Under the pieces are notes generated by a model. That model was not told where the DNA came from, made no database searches, and was given only the letters and a program-made list of their open reading frames with translations. The position numbers and the translations under genes were made by a program. DNA of 64,000 bases from NCBI GenBank assembly GCA_002428965.1, contig DIYI01000012.1:657948-721947 (forward strand). Direction: 5' to 3'. The DNA comes from Jejuia sp. UBA6058 (GTDB taxonomy: Bacteria; Bacteroidota; Bacteroidia; Flavobacteriales; Flavobacteriaceae). Positions 1 to 7,968 of this stretch are shown in pieces. Positions within the stretch are counted from its first letter, which is position 1. Each line of letters starts with the position of its first letter.

Positions 1-699
1 ACTCCCTATCAGGCTTCGAAAATAAAAGGTTTTTATATAGAGGCAGATTTGGATGAGAATAAAATAGCCAAAATGTATTCGGACTTTTACTTAAAGCTTG
101 ATTCCGTATCGAGAATAGACATGACTTACGATAGATACAAAAAGGCATTAAATTCTTACAATTATCGCACTCACAAAATAGGAGTAGCGTCAACCGATAA
201 AATGATTTACAAGAAAATTGAGGGAGCTTTTATAAATGAAATTGTCGGTAATGATTATTTGGAAGATCTTGTTAAATCTAATGCAGAGATTTTAAAACGA
301 AAGGATAAATCTCTGGAAAAACAGGTGAAAATAACGGACTCTTTGGTGAATGAATATTTGAAAATACGAATTAATGAGTCTAAAAAAGAACAAATTCAAG
401 GGTCAGGAACTAATTTGTATATGGGAGATTCAGAATCTTCAAATTTGATTGTTGATGAGTCCAGCATTATACGAAGTAGACTTACTTATGAAAATGCAAG
501 AAGGAATATTGATAGTCTTTTAGTAGCCGAGAAGAATGTAATAAATGTCTTAGCGAAGTTTCCTAAATCAGGTTATGATATCGATAAGTGGCATGACAAA
601 ATGAAGTTTGTGTTGCCTATTGTCTTTTTGTCCTTAATATTGATCGTGTTCTCATTTTTAAGTCTAGGTAAATACTTGAAGGAGGAAACAAGAAAATAG
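1..699 (+). CDS. Wzz-like chain-length determinant protein, C-terminal part (5' end cut off)
   Basis: The reading frame is open from base 1, so the gene begins outside the window; the TTG near base 49 is not a convincing start. What remains is about 230 residues of polar, lysine-rich, probably coiled-coil sequence. It ends in one hydrophobic segment near the C-terminus (VLPIVFLSLILIVFSFLSLG) and a short basic tail. A long extracytoplasmic region closed by a C-terminal membrane helix is the layout of Wzz/Wzc-type polysaccharide co-polymerases, which set chain length. The position directly before sugar-nucleotide and glycosyltransferase genes fits that role. The N-terminal helix and any kinase domain are not visible, so the assignment rests on layout and context. 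Confidence 0.55.
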   Translation, partial: TPYQASKIKGFYIEADLDENKIAKMYSDFYLKLDSVSRIDMTYDRYKKALNSYNYRTHKIGVASTDKMIYKKIEGAFINEIVGNDYLEDLVKSNAEILKRKDKSLEKQVKITDSLVNEYLKIRINESKKEQIQGSGTNLYMGDSESSNLIVDESSIIRSRLTYENARRNIDSLLVAEKNVINVLAKFPKSGYDIDKWHDKMKFVLPIVFLSLILIVFSFLSLGKYLKEETRK

Positions 700-873
700 T
701 GACTATATTTAAATTAAAAGTAGCTTTTATTAATTTTTAATATTATTAGTTTGGATTTTTTAAGTGCACTTAAGTGGACTATTAGGCCAAAAATGAATGT
801 CGTCTAATAAGAAAGCAAATAGAATAACAATAAATGCTAGGAGTAGTAATACGTTTTGGTAAAATCCTGTATA

Positions 874-2145
874 ATGAATTATAAGATTGCTATTATTGGA
901 TTAGGGTACGTAGGTTTGCCTTTGGCTGTTGAGTTTGCAAAAAAGTATCTTGTTTATGGTTTGGATATCGACGTGGATAGAGTCAATAGACTAAAAGCAG
1001 GGTTTGATGACACCCAAGAGGTCTATAAAGATGAGTTGTTATCAGTTCTGAGTGAACCAAGTAATAATGGGCTTGTATTGACAACGAAAGTTGAAGAATT
1101 GGAAAACTGTAACACTTATATAGTTACAGTTCCGACTCCTATAGATACAAATAAAAACCCTGATTTATCTGCACTAATTAATGCAACAAGTAGTGTAGGA
1201 AGCATTTTAAAAAAGAAAGATATAGTTATTTATGAATCTACAGTATTTCCAGGAGCTACAGAGGATATTTGTGTTCCTATTTTGGAAAAATTCAGTGGAC
1301 TAAAGTTTAATAAGAGTTTTTTTTGCGGATACTCTCCAGAACGGGTAAATCCTGGTGATAAGGATCATACGATCACCAAAATAAAAAAATTGACTTCTGG
1401 ATCAACACCAGAAGTAGCTAGAATAATAGACAATTTATATGACTCAATAATATTAGCCGGAACCCACCCTGTATCTTCTATTCGTATAGCTGAGGCGGCT
1501 AAAGTTATTGAAAACGCTCAACGAGACGTCAACATAGCTTTTGTTAATGAGCTAGCGAAGATATTTAGTAAGCTTGAAATTGATACTCATGCAGTACTTG
1601 ATGCGGCTGCAACAAAATGGAACTTTTTACCTTTTAAACCTGGACTTGTTGGTGGTCATTGCATCGGAGTTGATCCCTATTATCTTGCTCAAAAAGCCCA
1701 AGAAATAGGATATCATCCAGAGATTATTTTAGCAGGAAGACGACTGAATGATTCTATGGGAGACTTTGTTGTCACAGAGCTTATCAAACTAATGACTAAA
1801 AAGGAAATTAACATAAAAAATGCGAAAGCTTTAATGCTTGGAATAACTTTTAAGGAAAACTGTCCGGATATTAGAAATACAGGTGCCATCAATATTTATA
1901 AAGCATTAGTTTCTTTCAATATATGTGTTGATGTTTATGATCCAATTGCTTCTCATAAAGAGGTTAAAACAAATTTTGATATAGATATGGTTAATAGTCT
2001 TGATTGTAAATACGATGTTATCATTCATGTTGTTGCTCACGATGTGTTTACGGCAATAGACTTAGAGCAGCTGAGAAATAAGAAATGTGTAGTATACGAT
2101 GTTAAGGGAACATTGCCGATTAATTCTGTTTCAAAAAGGCTATAA
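874..2145 (+). CDS. tviB: UDP-N-acetylhexosamine 6-dehydrogenase, TviB/WbpA-like
   Basis: This 423-residue nucleotide-sugar dehydrogenase oxidises C6 of a UDP-HexNAc to the uronic acid with two NAD+. The N-terminal Rossmann motif GLGYVGLPLAVEF lies at about residues 9-21. The substrate-binding and catalytic segment KPGLVGGHCIGVDPYYL carries the nucleophilic cysteine (about C263). A C-terminal UDP-binding domain includes LGITFKENCPDIRNT. Overall it resembles the Vi-antigen TviB / WbpA branch rather than UDP-glucose dehydrogenase. The ATG at 874 is preferred over an in-frame TTG at 856 because it sits directly before the Rossmann strand. The next gene, a WbpP/TviC-type epimerase, starts 2 bases after the stop, the classical TviB-TviC pairing for making UDP-GalNAcA-type precursors. 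The exact sugar is inferred. Confidence 0.88.
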   Translation: MNYKIAIIGLGYVGLPLAVEFAKKYLVYGLDIDVDRVNRLKAGFDDTQEVYKDELLSVLSEPSNNGLVLTTKVEELENCNTYIVTVPTPIDTNKNPDLSALINATSSVGSILKKKDIVIYESTVFPGATEDICVPILEKFSGLKFNKSFFCGYSPERVNPGDKDHTITKIKKLTSGSTPEVARIIDNLYDSIILAGTHPVSSIRIAEAAKVIENAQRDVNIAFVNELAKIFSKLEIDTHAVLDAAATKWNFLPFKPGLVGGHCIGVDPYYLAQKAQEIGYHPEIILAGRRLNDSMGDFVVTELIKLMTKKEINIKNAKALMLGITFKENCPDIRNTGAINIYKALVSFNICVDVYDPIASHKEVKTNFDIDMVNSLDCKYDVIIHVVAHDVFTAIDLEQLRNKKCVVYDVKGTLPINSVSKRL

Positions 2146-2147
2146 TT

Positions 2148-3122
2148 TTGTATAATACCGCCTATCATATAAAAGATTTATCCAAATACTCTTTTTTGGT
2201 TACTGGAGGAGCGGGATTTATAGGTTCTAATTTGGTTGAATACCTTTTAAGGTTCAGTGCTAAAAAGGTCGTGATACTTGATGATTTTTCTACGGGCTAC
2301 AAAGAAAATATTTTCAGTTTTTTGGAAGATGAAAGGTGTGTTTTAATTAAAGGAGATATAAGAAACCCGGTAATATGTAGAAGAGCCGTATTGGGAATTG
2401 ATTATATTTTTCATCAGGCCGCTTTAGGGTCTGTTCCCAGATCGATAAAGGATCCAATATCAACAAACGAGGTAAATGTTTCAGGTTTTCTTAATATGCT
2501 TATTGCAGCAAAAGACTCAAACTCTGTTAAGCGAATAATTTATGCCGCATCTTCAAGCACATATGGAGATCATAATGTCTTACCCAAAGTTGAGGATAAA
2601 ATTGGGAAACCGCTCTCTCCTTACGCTGTTACCAAATTTGTAAATGAATTGTATGCGGATGTTTTTCAGAAAACTTATGGTATAGAATGTATCGGTCTTA
2701 GATATTTTAATGTTTTTGGACCAAGACAGAGTCCAAATGGTGCTTATGCTGCTGTTATACCTCTTTTTATTAATGGCGCAATTAGAAATGAGCCTGTAAG
2801 AATAAATGGAGATGGAGAGCAAACAAGGGATTTTACTTTTATTGAGAATGTTGTGCAAGCAAATATGAAAGCCATATTTATTAAAATTAAATCTCATCAA
2901 GTTTATAATATAGCATGTGGTAAAAAAATAAGTATTAATGAATTGTGGAGTACAATTAAACATTTAACAAATTCAGGAGTAAATGCTGTTCATCAAAAAG
3001 ACAGAATAGGCGATATTAAAGATTCTCTAGCGAATATTAACAAAGCAAAAGAGGAGCTAATGTATGCACCTAAATTTTTTCTCAATGAGGGCTTAAAACT
3101 TACCTTAAAGAGTTACAAATAG
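2148..3122 (+). CDS. wbpP: UDP-HexNAc(A) C4-epimerase, WbpP/TviC-like SDR
   Basis: This 324-residue extended short-chain dehydrogenase/epimerase interconverts gluco and galacto forms of UDP-N-acetylhexosamine or its uronic acid. The NAD-binding motif is GGAGFIGSN (about residues 20-28). The catalytic YxxxK lies in SPYAVTKF (Y159, K163), after the AASSSTYGD strand. The segments HQAALGSVPRSI and IGLRYFNVFGPRQ are typical of the WbpP/TviC subgroup. The start is TTG, 2 bases after the dehydrogenase stop; no ATG lies before the Rossmann strand, and the N-terminal extension matches family members. It probably acts on the product or substrate of the preceding dehydrogenase. GalE-type activity on non-acetylated sugars is possible but less likely. 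Confidence 0.87.
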   Translation: MYNTAYHIKDLSKYSFLVTGGAGFIGSNLVEYLLRFSAKKVVILDDFSTGYKENIFSFLEDERCVLIKGDIRNPVICRRAVLGIDYIFHQAALGSVPRSIKDPISTNEVNVSGFLNMLIAAKDSNSVKRIIYAASSSTYGDHNVLPKVEDKIGKPLSPYAVTKFVNELYADVFQKTYGIECIGLRYFNVFGPRQSPNGAYAAVIPLFINGAIRNEPVRINGDGEQTRDFTFIENVVQANMKAIFIKIKSHQVYNIACGKKISINELWSTIKHLTNSGVNAVHQKDRIGDIKDSLANINKAKEELMYAPKFFLNEGLKLTLKSYK

Positions 3123-3150
3123 TTTTACAAGGTTGTCCTAAGGAAAGTTA

Positions 3151-3158
3151 TATTTTTG
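3151..3158 (+). promoter_or_regulatory. Putative -7 promoter element ahead of the nonulosonate genes
   Basis: TATTTTTG matches the Bacteroidetes -7 consensus TAnnTTTG and lies in the 90-base gap before the synthase gene. A TTG at 3133-3135 could be the -33 box, with a spacer of 15 that is slightly short. If active, it would start a second transcript inside the polysaccharide locus. Confidence 0.4.
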
Positions 3159-3216
3159 CATAATTGAATTTATAGAGCGTTAATTAAAATAAAAACAGAT
3201 AATACAAATATTATTG

Positions 3217-4095
3217 ATGGAAATAAAATACAAAAAGCCTAAAGTAATTGCAGAAATAGGGTGCAATCATAAAGGAGAAATGGAAGTTGCAAAAGAATTA
3301 ATTCGTTTAGCCAAAGATTGTAATGCAGACATAGCTAAATTTCAGAAACGTAACAACAAGGAGTTACTTACTAAAGAGCAATATAATGCGCCCCACCCGA
3401 ACCCAGCAAATTCCTATGGAGATACTTATGGAGACCACAGAGAGTTTCTGGAGTTTACGGTATCGCAGCACGAGGAGTTAAAGCAATATTGTGACGAAGT
3501 GGGTATAGAATACTCAACTTCAGTATGGGATGTTACTTCTGCCAAAGAAATGATCTCTTTTAACCCCTCATTGTTAAAAGTACCATCAGCGTGTAACAAT
3601 CATTTTGAAATGCTAGAAGTGTTAAGGGACGAGTATACAGGAGAAGTCCACCTTTCTTTTGGAATGACAAACCAACAGGAAGAAAAACAAATTATTGAGT
3701 TTTTTGAAGCGAAAGATCAAGCTAGGGAAAGGCTGGTAATTTATTCCTGTACTTCTGGTTACCCTGTCCCCTTTAATGATGTATGCCTATTGGAAATCTC
3801 AAGACTTAGGAAAGAATATGGGCAACGTGTGGCCGAAATAGGATTTTCGGGGCATCATTTGGGAATAGCAATTGATAATGCAGCATTCGCCTTAGGAGCT
3901 ACTTGGGTTGAAAGACATTTTACAAAGGATAGAACTTGGAAGGGTACTGACCATTCAGCTTCTTTGGAGCCGAATGGATTAAGAAAATTATGCAGAGACC
4001 TTAAGGCTACTTATGACTCTTTAAACTATAAAGCTGAAGAGATCTTGGATATTGAGCAAGTCCAAAGGGAAAAATTAAAATTCAAAAAAGCTTAG
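3217..4095 (+). CDS. neuB: Nonulosonic (sialic) acid synthase, NeuB-like, lacking the SAF domain
   Basis: The 292-residue protein has the NeuB-type TIM barrel that condenses phosphoenolpyruvate with a mannose/ManNAc-type sugar (or its 6-phosphate). Family hallmarks are VIAEIGCNHKG at the start, AKFQKRN, LLKVPSACNNHFEML, SFGMTNQQEEKQ, SCTSGYPVPFNDVCL, and WVERHFTKDRTWKGTDHSAS near the end. Typical NeuB proteins run to about 340-350 residues and end in a SAF/antifreeze-like domain; here the chain stops soon after the barrel, so that domain is absent. ATG at 3217 is chosen over the TTG one codon earlier. The next gene activates the product with CMP. No NeuC-type UDP-GlcNAc 2-epimerase is in the window, so the substrate could be mannose-6-phosphate (giving KDN) or a ManNAc made elsewhere. 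Confidence 0.83.
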   Translation: MEIKYKKPKVIAEIGCNHKGEMEVAKELIRLAKDCNADIAKFQKRNNKELLTKEQYNAPHPNPANSYGDTYGDHREFLEFTVSQHEELKQYCDEVGIEYSTSVWDVTSAKEMISFNPSLLKVPSACNNHFEMLEVLRDEYTGEVHLSFGMTNQQEEKQIIEFFEAKDQARERLVIYSCTSGYPVPFNDVCLLEISRLRKEYGQRVAEIGFSGHHLGIAIDNAAFALGATWVERHFTKDRTWKGTDHSASLEPNGLRKLCRDLKATYDSLNYKAEEILDIEQVQREKLKFKKA

Positions 4096-4100
4096 ACGAT

Positions 4101-5258
4101 TTGAAAACTATCGCTTTTATACCCGTTAGAGGAGGCAGTAAATCCATTCCTCTAAAGAATATCAAATCATTTTGCGGACAACCGCTGGTTTATTGGACGA
4201 CCAAAGCAGCTCAAGACACTCCAGAGATTGATGAGGTTATTATAGCCACTGACTCCAACGATATAAAAAACACAGTATTAGGTTTCAATTTCAGCAAGCT
4301 AAAGGTTTATATTCGTTCTTCCGAAAATGCTGGGGATATTTCATCCACCGAGAGTGTTATTTTTGAATATTTAAATAGCGTTGTTTTAAATCCATCGGAC
4401 AAGTTCATTCTGATTCAGGCAACAACGCCCTTTTTATTGGCTTCTGACTTGTCAGGAGGAATCCAACGTTTAAAACAATCAAATAAAGACTCATTACTTA
4501 GCTGTGCAAGTGTTAAACGTTTTTTTTGGGACAAATCAGGCCAGCCATTAAACTACGATTATAAAAATAGGCCAAGGCGACAGGATTTTGAGGGTACGTT
4601 TATAGAAAACGGTGCTTTTTATATTAATTCCATTGCAAATATTCTGGAGAACCAAAATCGTTTAAGTGGCAAAATTGAAGTTTATGAAATGCCCGAATAT
4701 ACAATGACCGAAATTGATGAACCCGATGATTGGGCATATGCTGAATATTTAATGAAAAAGCATGTTTTAGCTAAAAACCAAAAACCCATAAAGCTTTTTT
4801 TAAGTGATGTTGATGGGGTTTTAACCGATGCGGGCATGTATTATTCTGAAAATGGTGATGAGCTAAAAAAGTTTAATACGCATGATGGCAAAGGGTTTGA
4901 GCTACTGCGTAAAGCTAATATAAAGACAGGGATCATAACTTCGGAAAACACCAAAATTGTTGAAAGAAGAGCCGAAAAACTAAAAGTTGATTTTCTTTAT
5001 CAAGGTAGAGAGCATGGAGGCAAATTAGAGTCAGCCAAGATAATTTGTAAAAAGTTGGGTATTACCTTAGGCGAGGTTGCATATATTGGAGATGATGTCA
5101 ATTGTCACGAACTTTTGTCCAATGTTGGGTTGGCTGCCTGCCCTAAAAATGCAACCAACAAGATAAAGGGGATTCCGAATATTGTTCTTTTAGAGAGAAA
5201 TGGTGGAGATGGTGCTTTTAGAGAATTTGTGGAATTATTTTTGGAGGATATTCAATGA
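4101..5258 (+). CDS. neuA: CMP-nonulosonate synthetase fused to KdsC-like HAD phosphatase
   Basis: Two enzymes are fused in 385 residues. Residues 1-220 are a NeuA-type cytidylyltransferase: AFIPVRGGSKSIPLKN (CTP-binding loop), EVIIATDS, LIQATTPF, FIENGAFYI and EIDEPDDW. Residues 230-385 are a KdsC-type haloacid-dehalogenase phosphatase: LFLSDVDGVLTD (D236 nucleophile, D238), GIITSEN, and GDD (330-332) for the metal. The likely job is to dephosphorylate a nonulosonate-9-phosphate made by the preceding synthase, then activate it as the CMP sugar. The start is TTG, immediately before the KTIAFIPVRGG strand and 5 bases after the synthase stop. The ATGA overlap with the next gene shows tight coupling. 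The same domain order occurs in animal CMP-sialate synthetases. Confidence 0.88.
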   Translation: MKTIAFIPVRGGSKSIPLKNIKSFCGQPLVYWTTKAAQDTPEIDEVIIATDSNDIKNTVLGFNFSKLKVYIRSSENAGDISSTESVIFEYLNSVVLNPSDKFILIQATTPFLLASDLSGGIQRLKQSNKDSLLSCASVKRFFWDKSGQPLNYDYKNRPRRQDFEGTFIENGAFYINSIANILENQNRLSGKIEVYEMPEYTMTEIDEPDDWAYAEYLMKKHVLAKNQKPIKLFLSDVDGVLTDAGMYYSENGDELKKFNTHDGKGFELLRKANIKTGIITSENTKIVERRAEKLKVDFLYQGREHGGKLESAKIICKKLGITLGEVAYIGDDVNCHELLSNVGLAACPKNATNKIKGIPNIVLLERNGGDGAFREFVELFLEDIQ

Positions 5259-6529
5259 GAAAAGAGAGAAGGTGGACTATTATAAGGGAATATCTGGGGT
5301 TAAAGTATGTTGAAGCGGCAGTTTCCTTTGTCATAATATTTGTAATCTTTATTCCTTTGTTAAAACTAAAAGGGAAAAAAGAAAAAAAAGATTCGTGGAG
5401 AAAAGGCAATAGTCGTATAAAATTACTGCTCTATGGTGCTTATGGAAATCAAAGTGTAGGAGATGATGCAATTTTACAATCTATATTAGAAAATATAGAT
5501 AACAGACTGTTTGACGTGACTGTTTCATCTTACAAACCTTATTTAACGAGGAAGATGACACACCATGATATTATATGGCAGGGAAGAACACTAGATGGTT
5601 TGTTCTATATGTACAATACTCTTCGAAAGACTGATATTTTAGTATTTGGGGGAGGAGGAGTTCTTGAAACTCACAATAATTCCTTAGTTACAACCATTGG
5701 CATGATGTACAAGTTTTCCAAAGTATATTTAGCAAAATTAATGGGTGTAAAAGTGTACTGTTTTGCCATTGGGTCGAACACAAAACCATATAGTAAAATG
5801 GTAAAACTATTAGTTGAAACACTTCTTGATAACGTAGATGGCATTTCAACCCGAGATCATAAGTCCTTTGAGTTTTTGACGAACATTCGAGAAAACTTAA
5901 ATATGAAATCATTGGCTGATCCAGCATTACTTCTCACTATTAAAAATATTATAACAGAAAATTCAGCTTATCCTAAAATAGGGATAAATGTTATGCCATA
6001 TTATAAACTGCTAAATGGCGATAAATCTAAGTTAGAATTCATAAGGGGAGAAATAGCAAAGAGTATAGACTATGCCATTGAGAGATTTAATGCGGAGGTA
6101 TATTTTGTTCCAATGGTAGAAGGGGATGATACCAAGGAGCAGAATTCAATTTTCGAGTACATCAAAAATAAAAATCGAATTAATCTTTTGTCTCCAGATT
6201 ATACTCCAAATGAATTAATGGAATTACTTTCAAAATTTGATTTATTTATTGGAACTAGGTTGCATCCAAATATTCTAGCTTATAATGTCAATACTCCAAT
6301 TATTGGAATAGCCTATCATGATAAAATTTTTAGCCTATTTGACCATATACAACATCCACAATATGTGCAATCAATACAGCGGATATCCTCATCAATTTTA
6401 AATAGCCATGTTCATGAGATTTTGATGAATAAAGATAGCATAAAATTAAAAATGAAAGAGAGACATAAACATTTAGTTTCTTTAGCTTTAGAAAGTTTTG
6501 AAGATATTAAAAGAATATACATGAAATGA
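5255..6529 (+). CDS. Polysaccharide pyruvyl transferase family protein
   Basis: This 424-residue member of the WcaK/CsaB/AmsJ-like family transfers a pyruvyl ketal or, in some cases, acts as a glycosyltransferase-like enzyme. Visible family features are LLYGAYGNQSVGDDAILQS (the GN..GD nucleotide-binding start), LVFGGGGVLETHN, and the C-terminal FIGTRLHPNILAYN (about residue 330), where substrate-binding H and R residues sit. An N-terminal hydrophobic stretch (residues 15-33) followed by a lysine-rich segment suggests membrane anchoring. It overlaps the fused NeuA gene by ATGA and the flippase gene by 4 bases, so it belongs to the same translationally coupled set. Which sugar it modifies is not apparent. 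Confidence 0.78.
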   Translation: MRKERRWTIIREYLGLKYVEAAVSFVIIFVIFIPLLKLKGKKEKKDSWRKGNSRIKLLLYGAYGNQSVGDDAILQSILENIDNRLFDVTVSSYKPYLTRKMTHHDIIWQGRTLDGLFYMYNTLRKTDILVFGGGGVLETHNNSLVTTIGMMYKFSKVYLAKLMGVKVYCFAIGSNTKPYSKMVKLLVETLLDNVDGISTRDHKSFEFLTNIRENLNMKSLADPALLLTIKNIITENSAYPKIGINVMPYYKLLNGDKSKLEFIRGEIAKSIDYAIERFNAEVYFVPMVEGDDTKEQNSIFEYIKNKNRINLLSPDYTPNELMELLSKFDLFIGTRLHPNILAYNVNTPIIGIAYHDKIFSLFDHIQHPQYVQSIQRISSSILNSHVHEILMNKDSIKLKMKERHKHLVSLALESFEDIKRIYMK

Positions 6530-7968
6530 GCGGAGTAAAGTTGCTAAAGAATTTTTCGGCGTATACATTTGGTCAGTTTTTGACCCAAATGTTATCATTT
6601 ATACTACTGCCCATTTATATTAGTCAGTTAAGTCAAGAAGAATATGGTATTGTAGGTTTTTTTATGGCAACTGCAACTCTTCTAAATGCAATAATGCAAT
6701 TTGGTTTAAGCCCAACAATTATGAGGTATTATTATGATTATAAAGATAGTCCTCTACAATTTAAATCTTTTTTTTCAACATTACTGGTATTTATATTGAT
6801 GGCCAACATATTGATTTCATTAGTGTTGCTGAACATCGGTGAGCATTTATTAAAAAATATGTTAAGTGACGTTAATATTTTGGATTACTTGTTTTATGTT
6901 GTGGGATACTCTTTCCTTTTTACTTTCCCATTACTAAATCTAAGTTTGTTCAGAGTTCATGGAGAGGCAAAGAAGTATTTATTATTCAATGTTTTTCAGT
7001 TTTTTCTTTCATTTCTTATGATCTATTTCTTTATAGTTATTCAAAAAGAAGGAGCTCTGGGTAAAATTAAAGGTGAGTTCTGGGCAAGATTACCCATATT
7101 TTTATTTTCGTTTTATTTATACAGCAAATATTTTACAATCAAAAACCTGAAAGTAAAGCATTTAAAAAGGTCTCTTAATTTTGGTTTGCCACTTATGTTT
7201 CAATCATTATTATGGTGGGGTTTGTATAGATTGGATTATTTTTTAATTAGTGGTAATTTGGGCAGCGAAAGTCTAGGGCTTTACAATGTCGCTTTTCAAA
7301 TATCATTTATAGTTATTACACTTGGTATTTCATTTTCTTTAGCCTGGACCCCATACTTCTTTTCGATTGCTAAAATACAGGAAACTAAAGTTCTTTATGG
7401 AAACATCCTTGGTAATTATTTTATGTTGCTTTCATTAATAGGTGTAAGCATTCTTTTCTTCGGGGAATATTTTTTGGAATTAATTGGTGGCGAGAAATAT
7501 TCTGAAATATTTGAATTTTTACCGTTCTTGCTTTTGGGAGCCATTTTTCAGAGTTCTTACTATTTAATTCATCAAACAATACAGTATTCAAAAAAAACAT
7601 GGTCTATCCCTTTAATTCTTGGTTTAGGTGTTCTTGTTGGGTTCTGGCTTGAATATCTTGCAATTGATACTTATCAATTATTTGGTTTAAGTTTGGTCAA
7701 GGCGGCAACCTACTTAGTTGTTTTATTACTTACTTTTTACATTGGACAAAAATTTTATAAAATTATTATACCTACTAATAAAGTAATTATATCAGTTGTT
7801 TTCTTAATGATAAGTTTTACATTGGGATATGTTTTAGAAGATAATTTATATTCCGTTTTTATTAAGGTGTTTACGATTGTGTTTTCCTTATTTGGTTTGT
7901 GGTTTTTAGTTCCATTTTTTAACAAAGAAGAAAGAGAATTTTTACTAAAAAAAATTACGAGAAAATGA
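6526..7968 (+). CDS. Wzx-type polysaccharide flippase (PST family)
   Basis: This 480-residue integral membrane protein has about twelve to fourteen hydrophobic segments spread over the whole chain. The N-terminal segment with FGQFLTQMLSFILLPIYIS, followed by SQEEYGIVGFF, is characteristic of the polysaccharide transporter (RfbX/Wzx) family, which flips undecaprenyl-diphosphate-linked repeat units to the periplasmic face. Residues YRLDYFLISGNLG and SESLGLYNVAF fit the mid-protein pattern of the family. It overlaps its neighbours on both sides by 4 bases (ATGA). Together with the Wzy-like and Wzz-like genes it points to the Wzx/Wzy-dependent route. Confidence 0.85.
   Translation: MSGVKLLKNFSAYTFGQFLTQMLSFILLPIYISQLSQEEYGIVGFFMATATLLNAIMQFGLSPTIMRYYYDYKDSPLQFKSFFSTLLVFILMANILISLVLLNIGEHLLKNMLSDVNILDYLFYVVGYSFLFTFPLLNLSLFRVHGEAKKYLLFNVFQFFLSFLMIYFFIVIQKEGALGKIKGEFWARLPIFLFSFYLYSKYFTIKNLKVKHLKRSLNFGLPLMFQSLLWWGLYRLDYFLISGNLGSESLGLYNVAFQISFIVITLGISFSLAWTPYFFSIAKIQETKVLYGNILGNYFMLLSLIGVSILFFGEYFLELIGGEKYSEIFEFLPFLLLGAIFQSSYYLIHQTIQYSKKTWSIPLILGLGVLVGFWLEYLAIDTYQLFGLSLVKAATYLVVLLLTFYIGQKFYKIIIPTNKVIISVVFLMISFTLGYVLEDNLYSVFIKVFTIVFSLFGLWFLVPFFNKEEREFLLKKITRK

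Noticed and set aside
760..773. TTAAGTGCACTTAA palindrome upstream of the TviB-like gene
   Set aside because: It is a perfect 14-base dyad, but too short and isolated in AT-rich sequence to call an operator without other copies.
2580..2963. 127-residue frame on the - strand inside the WbpP-like gene
   Set aside because: It is fully contained in a strongly recognisable SDR gene; no protein family features.
4780..5258. KdsC domain taken as evidence for a Kdo pathway
   Set aside because: It is fused to a NeuA-like rather than KdsB-like domain and paired with a NeuB-like synthase, so nonulosonate processing is the better reading.
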